Part shown: positions 1-14,089 of the stretch, in pieces
How positions within the stretch are numbered: position 1 is the stretch's first letter
Layout of the letters: each line of letters starts with the position of its first letter
Source of the DNA: Nipponacmea schrenckii
Lineage: Eukaryota > Mollusca > Gastropoda > Lottiidae
Direction of reading: 5' to 3'
Length of the DNA stretch: 64,000 nt
Assembly (NCBI GenBank): GCA_030562195.1
Contig: CM060200.1
Span: 24,095,023-24,159,022 of the forward strand
The notes under the pieces: model-generated
Seen by the model: the letters and a program-made list of their open reading frames with translations, nothing else
Databases searched by the model: none
Told to the model about the DNA's origin: nothing
Program-made: the position numbers and the translations under genes

Positions 1-3000
1 CCCAAAATGTGCATAGATATGTTGGACTGGATTCAGTAATTTGATATGATATTCTTTTATGATGTTTTATGACTTCTTGTGCTTGAAATTACTTTTGAAA
101 AAATATTATGAACATGCTAATATTGAAAAGAAAAAACCTTAGCACAGGAAGGAATTAAGAATAATATGATGCATTGGAAAGTGATAATGAACTGATAGTA
201 TAAAATATGTAACAATATAACCACAGTCGAAGCTGTTAATAACAGTAAAACTTCCTTTATATCTCAATTGATTTAAAATATGTGTGCTTACAAGTCTAGA
301 AATTTGTTTGGGTTGTCAGATACTGACAGACCATGATTCACTGTGTATTCCTAGCATAGAATAATACCACTGACATAATTACTGAAATATACCTCCTCCC
401 ATTTAATATAGGGCTCAAAACACGTTAATATCAAAATTGACTTTACTGTGGTCTGGCACAATGCTAACCTGAGACTTTAAGTTTCAAAATCTTAAAATGA
501 AAATTAATTAGCTGATCTAATTTTATACCCAATCAGATAACTGTATTTCTTAAAATCTGAATTTACATGTATCTCCATTAATACCTGAAGATTAAAATAA
601 TCCTCATTTCAAAAGTTTTGGATAGGCTACTTTAGGATCATTTATAGATAAGAATCATCAATCAATCCTAATCAAACCAAAATATTTCAGAAATTGATAG
701 AATAGTTCTTATTTAAATGATAAAAGCTTATCTAGCACATTTGATCTAGCAAAGAGTAAATTTTACTAATTTCTTGCAGCCTTACCACAGTAAAGTCCAT
801 GCTATAATCTGATTAATATACTCGAAATCATTAAAATTCAAACTTTGTGGTTCTTTCATTGAAACTATCAAAATATGTTACTTAAAATAGTGTGTGTTCT
901 TTGAAACCAACCAGGACAAGAACTGTGATAGAATGATGTGCATTTCCATGGTAACAGTAATTGTATACCATAGTAAGGATATATTTTATTGTGAATATTG
1001 GGGTATTTCTATGAAGATAGAGCTCCTACCACATACATGAGACCATTTCATCATATTTGTGCATCATATTTTGTGATAATACAAAAACACGATAAAAGGA
1101 TAAATTTTATAAATGTTTATAGTTGAAAGTTTTATGTGCTGAAAATTACTCAATACATAAAAACTGCTAAACAATATTTGCCTCCAGCTTGTGAATTTTT
1201 TTTTTTTCTTCTCATTTATTGTGTGAATAAGCAATTTAAAAAGACAAAAAATAATTGTCTTTTTTTGATCTCCCATAGATACGTTATATAAATAACTGTA
1301 TTTATGGGTTTGTTTTGGCATTGTAATCAACATTTAAAGATTATGAGCTTTTTTCCAATAAGTTTTGATGTTGTTATCCTTGTGATACAATATTCTAACC
1401 TTCAGCTTACGCCCATGGTTAAAGATATAAGTGATCTTAAAATTGACGAATATCTTGCCAAAACCTCACCTGCTTTTATTCTCAAATTGCCATAATATAG
1501 TTTATGTTGTATTTTGGATTCCGACGATGCATAAATTTGCCACCATTTCATTACAATTTTATAGTGACAGAATTTCCTAGCAATTGTTACATGTTGATGC
1601 CAAGTTACTTTTAGAATCAACCCCTTCTTGATATTCAATATACTAAAATTGATATCAATTTCTAATTGAGCTAAAATATCCTTCCTGACTTAATTTATGT
1701 TTTTGCTCAATAGGCTATAATGAATGTAATATTAAAACTAGTGGGGCTAGAAAATAATTTGAATTTTAAACTGAAAATTACCATTATGGTAGAACACTTG
1801 TATTGCTAGATATTAAATACTAGAAATAATCTGTGTGGGATCAAGGTTGAAAGTTAACTGAAGTTAAATATTAAGAGTTATATTACAAGTAGCATCAACA
1901 GCATCTTTCATACTCTGATGTTTTAGCTGTCTAAAATGTCTGAACTACCGCCAACCTTAGAACAATGATATTGTTAAAATATTTAATTATGATTGTTAAA
2001 TACATGTAAATCATATAAATGCCTGTTAAAATTTGACTATTATCTTTATTTTAAAGGCCTCTTCATATCGTCAAAAATTTTGACCATAATCTAAATGCTT
2101 TAGTTTGTTTTGAATAACTGTATTCAGAAATATGTTTATATATTATGATTTTGTTGGTGGGTAGAAGAGACCAATAAGACATAAACATAAAATCTGTGAT
2201 AAAAAGAGTTTTGATAAGATGGTGTTGATCTTATAATTGGACATTATTCTCTAAATCTGTTAATTTAATTAGATAATCTTTGAAGAACTTTTGCAATTTC
2301 TTTAAGCTGCTTGAATATAACATACCCCTGCAAATTACATGAGTTCAGTTGCTTTTGTATGAAAGAAGGTTACTTCCAAAGATGAAATAAATCAAAGATT
2401 TGTGTTTTCCACTTGATTAGTTTGATATCAGATAATGTAAAGACAAGCTTTATTATTGTGTAGCTGTGTATTGTGCTTTCAGCTGTTTGACAATTGGAAT
2501 TCAAAGATATTTAGAGTCTCCATTCTGTTAAAATGAGAAAATCAGTCTCAATATCACCTTTAATTGTTTGCAAAAAGACCTTTAAGATAAATGGTTTTAT
2601 TTTGTATATTGATGTGTAAAATGCTTATTGAAATCAGTCTCCCTATAATGACACCTTGCCACTAAGATATCAGTTATTTTATTTCTTTCTTTCTATAACT
2701 GGTAAATGTTTGTCACAATGGGGCCTTATCTTGAATATGATAATGAAGACCATGTATACTAACAAATTTTATTTTTGAATCTAGAATTAGAAAAAATAGA
2801 GAAATATATTTGTGATAAATATTTTGCACAAAATGTAAATAGCAAATGAATTTAAAAAACATTCCTTTATATTAGTGAAGCCATATTTAGTACAGCAAAT
2901 TATCAGCGAAATTAGTAGGCCTACAACTGTTGTTCCCTTGTTTGATCAATAGTAATATCTCAATGTCTTATGAGCTAAAATCAAGAAATTATTATTTAAG

Positions 3001-4190
3001 ATTATATTAAGGTATATTATTCAATAGATCTGATATTTTCCATGACAATTTCTAATTTAAAGTTTTGATGATCAATAATTATCACAAAGTCATATTTGTT
3101 AGTATACAAATACAAATGTTATCTTTCTATTGCCTTATATTTTTCTATTGACCTAAGTATATCTTGAAATAGGACAAACATAGTACTATTTATGGCTTCT
3201 AAAAGGTTATCAAATTATGATGAAAAGTGCAAAGAAGTGACCAGAGTATTTTAAAATGAGAAGGAATCTTTTTGAAATGTTTTTAATCTTATATTTTGGG
3301 GTTGTTTTAAACTTTATTTAATTTCTCAACAGATTAGAAGAATATTCTATACTGACTAAAATAAATTGAATTATTTATTAAATTTATATGAAAATTATTT
3401 GCCTGTGTCCCGATTTGCATCAATGTCTATTTCCTGTTTTTTTATTCCCATAGTATTGATTTTGATAAGAATTTAATTTCAGTTTAATGTAGTCTTGATT
3501 TTTCAAGTCCTTCTTTATTTTGCTTCAAGTTAAACATTATTTTTCACTTAGTCCAAATAGGTAATTAATGTATTAATTTGTGTTATGCAAATTTATGTCC
3601 AGAACAGTTAGCTATGTATTACGTTTTTAAAAATATTGTACTATGCTGTAGGATAATGATTCCTACTCATGAAATCATAGATTTTATATAATTATGTTGT
3701 TCATTATGAAACCAGAAATTATATTATTATTGTTTATTATATATGAATCAAAATCTAGATTGACTAAATAAATCAAGACTACAATTTCTAAAATGAAAAC
3801 TTAAAGTTGGTGTCATAGAGAATGTATGATTGTCATGAGAAGAAGTGGTGAGTGTGATTATACCAGTCTTTTGAGAAGAATTTGAAGGATTTGCTGGAAA
3901 CAAGAATTCTAAGAACAGGAATGCCTAATGGTGCCAATATTTGGAACTCTTAGTCAATGTCTTATGAATTTAAGACTTCCACACGGTTCTTGTTTCCAAC
4001 AGAACACAATAATTGCTATAAAATTGTATTGGAAATGTATTACCCTGCAGTGCTGTGCTGCCTGCAATAAATGTACAAAGTTTATGCAAACCTTTATAAT
4101 GCAGATTATGGGGCATGTTTCTAAATGAAATAAACTTGTTTATGTAAAATATTTTTCTGTTGTATTTGGTATAATTGAGATTCCACAACT
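1..4190. other. AT-rich stretch without a recognised gene; possible 3' UTR or intergenic
   Basis: I see no spliced or unspliced coding region here on either strand. Open frames are short (under 95 codons), of AT-driven composition, and lack recognisable domains. The right end (about 3,780-4,150) has a less AT-extreme composition and contains AATAAA at 4,129-4,134 followed by a T/GT-rich run, which would suit the 3' end of a plus-strand transcript entering from the left of the window. That is inference; no coding exon belonging to such a transcript is visible. Confidence 0.4.
4129..4134 (+). terminator. Candidate polyadenylation signal
   Basis: AATAAA followed about 20 bases later by a T-rich and then GT-rich stretch. 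An earlier AATAAA lies near 4,067. It may close a plus-strand transcript that begins outside the window. The hexamer is common by chance in DNA this AT-rich. Confidence 0.3.
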
Positions 4191-5277
4191 GATTCTACAC
4201 AATACTTCACACTACTAGAAGTGTGGAAGTTGAATTAATCTTTTCATTCTGGATCTGAAGCTAATTTGACAAAAAATATCACATCTATTGAAGAATCAAC
4301 TTCCTCATCAATGATGTGGCTAAGTCATGACTAATTGAACACGCGGCTGAAATTCTTATGCTCATATATTCATTATATTGGTGCTGTTCGTGAGAGAGAT
4401 GTCATTATTTGCACCATATTCATATATCCTTAGCATTTACTATTTGTACCTTGTTCAATGCTGTCTTGTACTTGTAGTTTTAACCAACAGTTGACCAGGG
4501 CAGTCTTAGCTATAACCTTGATTTGTTAGTTAGCAGCTGTCTCATACAAAAGACCAGACAAGATTCATTACAATTAGGTTTGCTTAAATAAGTATATTCA
4601 CATAATCGTTAACATCATTCTAATGGTTACGGATACAGAGTAACAATATGCCTTACATTTAAAAGTAAATGCATTTTAATAAGAACACAGACTAGAAATG
4701 AAGAGGACTATATTCGAGATGATGATTCGTTTGGTTATTTCTAAAGCTGATATCCAAGATATCCGAGGACGATAAGCTACAACTTCTTTCATTAAAATAT
4801 AAACGGTCAACATGATAGTGCTAGTTTAACGTGTAATATAGCCCAATCATCAATTCTAAAACATATATGTATATAAAGACTTTCCAAGGTGGCGCATATA
4901 GGCTAACTCCAGTCCCGAATAATATGTTTCGATCACTTGGTGAAGACTACTTTGACCAGTCGACTTGGTCATTATCTTGAGACACATTGAAAAGATACTG
5001 CATCCCAAAGACAAGACGCGAGTCACGCTGGGAATTATTGCACATGCATGACTTGATTGTTTAGGGAGGTAAAAAAAAGTGACCCCGAGATCCTTGCTTA
5101 CAAAACATGGTCCAAAACGGATCGACTCAACCTGTTTCTAATAGATACCATGAGCGTTCAAAAAAATATCAGAAATTGCTAAGCGTCGTTATGGATCTAG
5201 ACCTTAACGATGCATCCATAAAACAACCGCCATGAATATGTACCTATCTGCAATAAAAGAGTCCGTATCACAATAAG
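4191..5277. other. Intergenic / downstream of the first TRIM-like gene
   Basis: No gene is visible. The right part is probably 3' UTR of the minus-strand TRIM-like gene whose stop codon is at 5,278. I found no convincing minus-strand polyadenylation hexamer close to the stop. Confidence 0.35.
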
Positions 5278-8200
5278 TCAGTATCGACGAACAGAAGGCA
5301 GACGTGTACATGAAGAACTTCGTGTTCGCGATGCACTGGGTCCAATATGTTCCATTTTGGCACAAATAATTCCAAAATTAGAAAGTTTAGACGCAAGACC
5401 GGATTCATCCCGAGGTATGAACGAGAAGGTGGTAAGAATGCCATCATCGACTTCCTTCACCTTTATCGGAGGAGAAGTTCGATATTCTCTATATTGTTGA
5501 TGAGTTCGAAACATGTCTTCAACATTGCTTTCATCTTTGGCCTGTTGTAGAGATTTACTTTGTTCTACTAAATTAGCACTGCGTGATTTCAGTAGTTTTA
5601 TCTTTTCGTGGATCTTGCTCTTTTCTTTTGACACTTCACTGTCAGCCATATCGCACATTTCCCGCTCTCTATCGGCTATACTTAAGCGTATTTTGTTAAA
5701 TGATTGATGAATCTGCTGCAGGAGGTCGACCTTGGTGCGATCCAGCCTTCTCAACGAATCTTCCAAAGCAACGCGCTTTTCATCCAGGGATTTCGACTCC
5801 GATTGCATCTCCGATAACGCCCGGTTAAGAATTGGTGTGTATTTTTGCATCGCTTGTTCGAGATCCATGACTAGATGTCCACCATTTTCTTTATGGTCTA
5901 TCACAGTACAATCACGACACACAGGCTTTATACACGGTTCACAGAAGAAGTTCAGAGGTTGCATTTCGTGCTTAGAACAGAAAGTAACTGTATATCGGTC
6001 TGTATTCTTCACAAAGTCCATCAACTGGACAATACGATGATCCGTGGGAAGCTGTTTCAGATTGTCCTCCGTTGATATGAAGCTGTGTCTACATGTTGGA
6101 CAATGCATTGTCACAGCCGTAGGCATGCCACGCAAGGAAGGGGTTAGAGTGTGACGATATTCACATTCGGTTTTGAATAACTTTAACAAACAGTCCATAC
6201 AGAATGAATGGTGGCAATTTAGAATCTTGGGGGATTTATCCGGTTCAGAAAAGCGATCTTTACAAACATTACATCTGAGAAATACGTCTTCAAAGTTTTC
6301 TTCGTCCAAAACCATGCTCCGTTTATTGAGAGCCGTTAATGAAGAGTAAATCCCTTCATTCTTTTTCAACCCATGATCTGGAAAATATATGAACATAAAA
6401 CAGTTAAAATAGTATTTGGTTGCCAAAGCACTGTACGCTTTCTCATTGGTTTCGTATTCATTTTTACTATTTACATTTTGGCGGGAAAAAGTCTGACGTG
6501 TGCGTTCTTCTTTCGATGTTGATTTGTAGGTGAGTTATCTTTGAACTTCACTCAGTTTGTTTGCTTTTATAAATGTAAATGAGTTGATAGCTGTTTTACT
6601 TGCAAGATTGGTTGGCGTTTTCGTTGTAGCGTAGGCTAGGTAGGTTAACTGTACTGTAGGCTACTGCATGTAGCCCACTACTCAACAGTCAGCGGATACT
6701 GCTAGTGTTGTATTTTGAAACTTGTAATATAAATGAGTAGAGCTTATTCATTATTTGGCATGGTTCAAATTCCAACATAATATAGGGCCTTTACTAGACT
6801 TTAATATAGAATGAGTTGGAAATTTAGAGGCGCAATTTAAATGCATTTGTCTGGGTGTCGAAAAGGGATTTAGATTTGTTAAGGCCTAATAAGACAATAG
6901 ACAATGGTTTGTGTATACCACCTCTTTTAATTTATTTCTTTCGGAGCACGACATAACGTCATGGATGTATGACTTGAAATCAACCCGGATATAGTATATG
7001 TACGAAGTGTCAATAGTAAAAAACAAATGTAAGAAAAGATAAGACAATAATTAAAAAGAAACAATATCAAAATATTATCACTTACCATCACTGCCACTAG
7101 CCATTATTGAAAAATAATATGGAGGATTTAACACAAATTAAATTGAGCCTAAACTATAGTTTTTAGAGATTCGTTATGAAATACGTAAAATGATTTTATG
7201 TACCAATTTGCCAGATGTTACAGTCCATAAAATCTGTATGTCTAATTCACTCACAACTGACTCATCTTGATCGCTGATAACGCAAACTTATCAATGTCGC
7301 AAATATTCGGATGCATTTCAGACAAAAAAAAAAAAACAACTAGATCTAAAATTCATTTGAAACTAAGAACACTGTTAGACTATATCTAAACGATACAATT
7401 AAATCGAAACAAACAAAGCAACATGCACAGCTGTTGACAAACTAAAAATAGGTCACATTTAACATGAATATCTATCAATATATTGACTTTTTGTAAAACC
7501 GATCAAACTTGTGACTAGTATATGTGTTAATCTATCAAAGTATTTCGGTGAATTTATTTTGTCAGAAATGTAAATTTTTCTTTTAAAGGGATAATAGGCG
7601 TTAGAATACACTCGTCCTACGGCTTATATTTGTGTTTCATATTGACTATTTGTTAAATAAGTATGTATCCCACACTTTACCAAATTTTAAAATGCCACAA
7701 AAATAAATATATTCGGAATTTTAAAAAAAAGTGAGCCAGCGACGATTCCATTCAGTTTGAGAATAAAAGCGTCTGGTAAATCAACGCTAAAACATCATTC
7801 TGGAATTCAACAGTAGGGGTCAAGGACGCGTGAAAACTCACATGTTAGAGTTACTTCCCTTCATATTTACACGATTTGAAAATCGCTTGATGGATGGCTC
7901 AAGCGTTTTATGATTAACTACTTTATTTTGGGGATTTGTCGGATTTTATAGGGATTTTGATGTATAGGTATGTCCACTGATGGATATATACTGTTATTGT
8001 CCAAATTTGAGTGAACTTAAAATTTTATGTTCGTTCTAACGCCTATTATCCCTTAAATATACCTGATACCAAAGGTCTCAAAATGAGGTTAGCTATTAAC
8101 TTTACAATATCAAAAAAGGTGCACTGTGCTTTAAACTTCACACAAACTGAAACTAATGCAACAACATCCAAACGGTACCAAACGACAAAATTAATATTGA

Positions 8201-8764
8201 AACATTTCAAACCATAGTTAAATAGTAACACTAAGTTTTACACATTAATTGGTAAACTCTGCAGCGCCTTACCTTTTATCAAACTGCGAACTACAAGTTT
8301 TTAGAGTAATTTTAGAAAATAAATTAGGCTATTTAACAGGACAGATTCGTCATTTTGGGGGGTAGATTTGGGTCTTGATTGCATGTCAACTTCAGACATA
8401 CTAAAGATTATAGAATACAATTCGTCCACAAACTAGGAATTTTACTTCCTATTTCAATATATCTTCGTCATTTTAACTTCCAAATGCGGATAATTTCTAG
8501 ACGCACATGGATTTGAAGGGTCAAATTTTGTGTGTTGATGGCTTTCCACAGATGGTTTTCAATAGATCACCAACAAAGAGAACCGTATATATATGTAATT
8601 ATTGTACCCTAATGATTTATGTTATAAAAACTGAATGTACTTAAGGTCGTTTTCAGTCAAGATTATCAAGCATGAACCAATTACTCTTACTTACTGGATT
8701 CTTTAGCAGCCAACTCTTCTTTCATTGCAGCTTCTTCTCGCTCATAATATGCTGCCTTAGCCAT
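5278..8764 (-). CDS. TRIM-like RING / B-box / coiled-coil protein (gene 1)
   Basis: The 3' exon is 5,278-6,377, with a clean TTTTCCAG acceptor. It joins in phase 1 to either of two first exons: 7,086-7,104 (starts MASGSD; 372-aa product) or 8,695-8,764 (starts MAKAAYYERE). In the 372-aa form a C3HC4 RING spans residues about 42-102 (CNVC, CHH-FC-DC, CPTC). A B-box2 starts at Cys140 (FCSKH, CEPC, CRDC, then His residues). A charged coiled coil covers about 190-310, and a short Ser/Arg-rich tail ends the protein. There is no NHL, filamin or SPRY domain. RING plus B-box plus coiled coil is the TRIM E3 ubiquitin ligase architecture; ligase activity and substrate are inferred. A codon-for-codon paralog lies at 14,090-15,114. 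An upstream TTG-initiated extension of the exon (to 6,426) is intron sequence. Confidence 0.85.
6441..6490 (-). promoter_or_regulatory. Candidate proximal promoter: E2F-type site plus CCAAT box
   Basis: A TTTTGGCGGGAAAAA match to the canonical E2F element sits at 6,476-6,490. An inverted CCAAT box (ATTGG on the plus strand, 6,445-6,449) lies closer to the gene. Both are 70-115 bases upstream of the acceptor of the large TRIM exon. A transcript starting here would run into the exon unspliced and could begin at the in-frame ATG at 6,315-6,313, just before the RING. Motif presence is observed; promoter function is inferred. Confidence 0.3.
7086..7104 (-). CDS. Coding first exon A of TRIM-like gene 1
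   Basis: The ATG at 7,104-7,102 opens six codons (MASGSD) plus one base, then a consensus donor GTAAG. The leftover G joins AT of the 3' exon at 6,377 to make an Asp codon and keeps the RING frame open. Short length, a strong donor and matching phase make this a credible first exon. Confidence 0.65.
7587..8053. mobile_element. MITE copy 1 with 20-bp terminal inverted repeats (TTAA-type)
   Basis: A 467-bp non-coding element begins AGGGATAATAGGCGTTAGAA and ends with its reverse complement. It is flanked by TTAA at 7,583-7,586; the right flank reads TAAAT, probably a degraded TTAA. It is closely similar throughout to copy 2 at 30,814-31,289. It lies in the intron between alternative first exons A and B of TRIM-like gene 1. 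TTAA duplications are typical of piggyBac-type elements; that class is an inference because no transposase is present. Confidence 0.8.
8695..8764 (-). CDS. Alternative coding first exon B of TRIM-like gene 1
   Basis: The ATG at 8,764-8,762 has A at -3 and G at +4. It encodes 23 residues, an Ala/Glu/Lys-rich helix-like segment (MAKAAYYEREEAAMKEELAA then KES), and ends one base into a codon before donor GTAAGTAAG. Phase 1 matches the acceptor at 6,377. Exon A lies between it and the acceptor and would be skipped as an alternative first exon. Open frame, start context, strong donor and phase together make this more than chance. Confidence 0.65.
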
Positions 8765-11700
8765 TCTCTGTGATTCGTTTGGCCTACTTTAACAAACTGA
8801 AATGAAATTCATAAAATAAATATATACGTCATTTCACACTCAAAATGACAAGATGGCATAGTATTAATTCATTACGACATCACATCAAAACAGACATTTA
8901 AAATCAAAACGCATTCCCTTTTAACGGTAAATGTGAAAGATAAGTATATAACTCAACCCTTGAATACATTCCTATTTCACCTTGTCCAGTGTGTTACCGT
9001 TTGTGTATCAGTGGGTTAAAACACTACAAACTATTTGTATTCTCGTAAAACTGGTAGTTTGTTTGCCCAAAGATATCTGTTTTCAATTGGTCATTGTTGG
9101 TCTTGAAATAATCAAATAGCTTAATAATTCCTCGAGAAAGTTTCCAACTACGTTTTCAAACTACTTTGATTTTAAACGTGTTTCCAGAATATTGCATATA
9201 CAATCTTTGCCCCTATTTGGAATATATGCATTGCTGATATACATCTGTTAGTCCGACATATAATGCATTACCATGTGTTAGGCAGGGCGTGATTGTAACA
9301 GGTCTTATTTCTTGAAACCACATTGAATAACTATGTATAGTAGACAAATCGTGGACAAAGGAAGTGTATATCGTATAAAACAGAAGTAATGTTATTCAAA
9401 CCACGTAAAGTATTTACTTTGATATTCCAAATTTATTTTGCGTGTATAAAAACTCGAATATGTCACATTTGAATTACTTGAAGGATTTCATATAATCCTT
9501 GATTAGAGAAATAAATCATGGATATACTGATCTTGGAAAATAAATTAAACACAGGATTCTCCGAATGTCCAACAAGAGCCATGTCTATTCTATATTTGTG
9601 TGCTTAATTCGATTTGTTTCTGGACTATTTTCAAAGAAAATATATTGATTTAAGATTTGAACAAAATGTGAGTCAAATTTTTCTATAAGCCTTGATTAAT
9701 TGTCAAGGATGACAACAAAATTCTCGTCGTTTTACTCAAGCTGACATTTATCCCACATTAAACTGAGCTTGTCGCATTTTATTTCCAAGGTTGATAACTG
9801 GTCAGTAGGAAAATCGAACTCGTCAATAAAACCAATTTTATCACAATATCTATTATTTCAAGATGGTTTTGTCAAAATTGATGAATTTTGAAAATGACCA
9901 TGTGATTGGTTTGGCTTATCAAAGAGCCCTGGGCAATCTTTATATCTAGACATCTCATGTTTGATAACATCTTTTATTTTGACAGTAACTTGACCAAACC
10001 TGCTGCTTCATAAATAACTTCATCACAAACTTGAGATAAGTTAAGATAAATTTAAATACGTAGTTAAGAATATGGTCATTTCCGTATCCATACGTTTTAC
10101 GCGCTTTATCGACCGTAAAACTTTTGATTTTACGTTTCGTTTCACCAATTATATATCAATATCTTAGTCTGAAGCGGGAATTCTTTTTAGTTCACTGTCA
10201 AAGTTTGAGCTCCAAACCCGCAAGTCAAGAATTATCCGTGTTTGAAAGTTAAGATGACTACCCGTTATTTCCTAAGACTGCAAGATATAGAAAAGACATA
10301 CAAACAAAGAAATTTCTAGTTTATGGTATTTTCAAATGAATTGTGCAATTTTCGTGTATTTTGCAAATAATTCTGAAGGTGAATCTATCCCTATAATTAT
10401 ATCAAGTAAATCGGCGAATACTACCACCCACGTTCAATTTGAGCATGAGAGCACCAAATTTTTTCAAGATTTAAATGAATCGACTGTGCCAAAACCTGCT
10501 TTAACAAAGACAACGAAAGCATGACAGCACGATCAATTTCATGTCCAGCCTTGCACTAGACACACCTTACGGTGCAATTAGTGTTATATATTGATATACT
10601 AATACAATGAATTAAGTATTATAGTGCACGATATGCTTCATATAATATGAATTATACTCAAGTAATGTTAAACTTGAATACACCGACATGTAGAAAGTCA
10701 ATAAAACAGTTTATTAATAGGTCACATTATAAATAGGCTTTACATATGTTACATATCACAGTAACTTTTGGTTATTAAAAGGCAGTGAAAAAGTTTTAAA
10801 TTAAAATTTGAAAAATTTGAAAAGAATTTAGGTTCATATCAAATATTATGTGCAAACCATATACAGACTAATTAAAGATATACTGTATATTAAAGGTACT
10901 AGATGGAGTGTTGCTCGGAATCTTTGTGGTCTACTGGTCTGATACTTCCTAGTTGCATGTGCTGTGTATGTTTTTTTGGATTAGATAATAGATTGATATG
11001 TGGATTATGTCGCAGTGTCATTCTATGTAAATCGGTCTTCAATATGATAGACGTTAAGCAACTTTCGTTATAATGGATCTTTGTTCAATACCGTAATCAA
11101 ATATGGCGTATTGTCTGACCTGGCGCTCAACCACCTGAATTAAATTCTTCTGTTTTGGAACAGATTTTCTTTTTTTTTTTCTTCAACAACTAATGACAGC
11201 GTACAGCAGGTGATCAACTTGTAGCTTTTATGTATAATTATTAAATTGTTATTTCATGACATAATGAAAATGGTATGTAACAATAATGATAGCAATATAT
11301 TTACATTTTGTATATCCAATGAAATGACAATACATGAAGAAGTTTACTTACATGCTCCCTGTCAGGTCCGCACAAACACAATACCAATCAAAACTCCTAT
11401 AGGGGATAAATTTTTGTTCAGCGCCTGTTTTCCTCATACATCTACTGTTTACTATAGCCAATATTCAAACCTTCCACTGCGTCTGCGCATGACTACATAA
11501 AATAAATACACCTATTATGACCCCAAAAGGTTAATAAACCTTCGGTTAACCAGTGTGACAATAGATCCAAATGAAGTTATTGGAAAATATTTACTCTCGG
11601 TTATCCATTCATTCTACCCTTATACTGAAACATCAGACTAATCGGATTAAGTTATTAAGTATACCACATATTTTTAATGATTGGGTTTTCTGGAAATTTC

Positions 11701-14089
11701 TTACTAATATGTGTAGTCATTGATAACGATCAAGTTATATCATTTGTAGTCATGGATTAACCCTTGTAACGTTACATCAAACTTGCCTCAAGGTAATTTA
11801 TACCAATTTGTATGGTCCAATGGCGGTAATGTATAGGATAGGCTCTATTTTGAAATTGATATTCTACATTTCAAGATAATCTTTGCCTACTATCAAAGGA
11901 GAAGAAGTTTAAAGCAATAACAAACGAAATTTGATCCCTTGCTCTATTCCTTTAGATGAGGATCTCAGAGGACAAAAACATTTCTATTCTCAAAGTTGTC
12001 TCCCTTTGACCAAACCAATAACCGACCGGTATCCAACCTTTTGCACTATGTTCCTATAATCCATTGTTGTTTCCACTATCACATTGTGCCCGTTTCACCA
12101 AGATTTGTAGTTAGAGGATAGGCTTTGACAACATCCTAATGAAGTATTTGTAAAAGGCCTGTACATTCAAATTGTCCTTCCCCGAAAAATCCGAGTTTTG
12201 ATTGTTTCTATTCCCTTTGAGTTTGTTGATGTGTTGCAGTTTTCACTTAAGAACCGAAGAATATTTAACTGACATGCCCAGATTCTTTCTTATCATTGAA
12301 TTGCAGTAACTTTTACGTTGTAAATTTCCGCTTTTTTATGTCGCGAAAAATTATATCTATTTCTGTTTCTGGAGATCTATTTAGCCCTAGATCTCTGATT
12401 TACTGCCAATGTAGATACATGTACCTCATTGTAGTGTACAGTTTCGACTACTCAAGACTAAAGCTTTTGGGTACAGTTGGGTAGAGTACTTTATCCATGG
12501 TGTTGTTCATTTCTGTTTGATGCAGATGTACATATGCTTTTGTTTATACTGTATTATTCAAATGATAATAGTCTGTACATCTTTGTGTGGTTTTTGTATG
12601 TACTGATCGCAGCAACATAATTTGTTTATCTGATACACATGATTTTGTGTATTAAAACAAATTATACATCGGAATATTGTGTAAAGGTTTTTTCTTCATG
12701 CCTTTCATGGTATTGCCCGCATGAGCTTAATGTTCGACAGAACCGTGCTTTGACCTGATCCTGGGGTAATTATCATATACTGTTATATGCCTGGCGCTCT
12801 TCCCCCACCAGGTATAGGTTATATAAAACCGTTACGTCATAATAATTTTGAGGATGATTATTTCAAGAAAAATAATATATTCTAATTTTAATACAATACA
12901 ACATAAATGTACAAACACATTACATAGGAGTTGAAGTAAAATAAATAACTAGCTGTCATACAGGACAATATGTGTTAGAAAGAACATTTTTAAGTTAAGC
13001 CTTATTAAATATCCTCTGGGGAGAGAGTGATTCTTGTATTGTTATAAACTCAAATACAGCTGAAGTATCTAAAACTACATTCTAATCAGATTTGGGTTGG
13101 TTCCCTATTCGTAACTGTGGTCTTCAATTTGATTGAGAAGAAACGAATAATTTCCTTGTTCAAAGACTTAAAACATTTGAATATTATCAAGCTATAAATT
13201 TCGAATCACACAAATCTACAAAAACATAAAAAAAAAACAAATAATACAACGTATGAGGTATACCATTTAAGAATATTTATCAGGCTTTAATGAGTTTATC
13301 ACAATGTAAGGTATTGATACCACTATTGCACATAAAGAGCTGCAAGAAGGCAATATTTCAAAGACGATAGATAACAGTTCAGACAGTATTTTTTTTATTA
13401 AGACTTGAATTCTTGTGAGACTATATTAAGGCTTGTATCATCTAAAAAGCTATAGGATACAATATAGGATATACTTTCCTAAGTATCATCATAAATATGA
13501 TATATATTTGAAATAATACATTAATTCATCTACAACAATTTGATATATCTCGAAGAGTGGGTATATCTTTCTTAAATGCCATTATTGTATTGTACCTGTA
13601 TTATTTGATTCCATATCCTATTAAGTTATGCGTTATTATAATAATTTATTCATAAATAGTCTCTAGTTATTTGGACAGTTCGCAATAAATCGTAAAAAAG
13701 TTGTAATAATTTGTAACCTTAACAGCAGTATAAAATATCCAATTAATTTCTTGCACAGCAATGATCACTTTGATCTTAAATGTGCCTATGGTTAATGTGT
13801 ATTTTGCTTTCACACTGTGGGGCGTTAGAAATATGCAAATTGATAGTACACTGACGGGGCAAAACAACTGAAACCATTTCAGTATCTTTTCACCCATCCA
13901 AAAATACAACACCTCCTGACAATGGTTTTTTTCCCACTGCACACGTGTCTGTGTTCTTCATATCAACAATATTTGTAACACTAACCGACCAACCCGAAGT
14001 ATACATATTCATATAAGTACCACATCCTTAGTTTAAATAATTGTTAACGGTTCTTGCTGAATAGTTTATAATATCTAATCTGAATTTAT
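8765..14089. other. Intergenic between the two TRIM-like genes
   Basis: No coding exon with family similarity was found on either strand. Some minus-strand donor-like sequences occur (for example near 11,347 with GTAAGTAAAC), but without a start codon in a compatible phase; they could be 5' UTR exons. The last few hundred bases before 14,089 probably hold the 3' UTR of TRIM-like gene 2. Open frames at 11,246-11,500 and 13,667-13,942 look non-coding. Confidence 0.4.

Noticed and set aside
6378..6426. Extension of TRIM gene 1 exon to an apparent start at 6,426
   Set aside because: The apparent start is TTG and the segment is the intron tail before a clear acceptor; first exons with true ATGs fit in phase.
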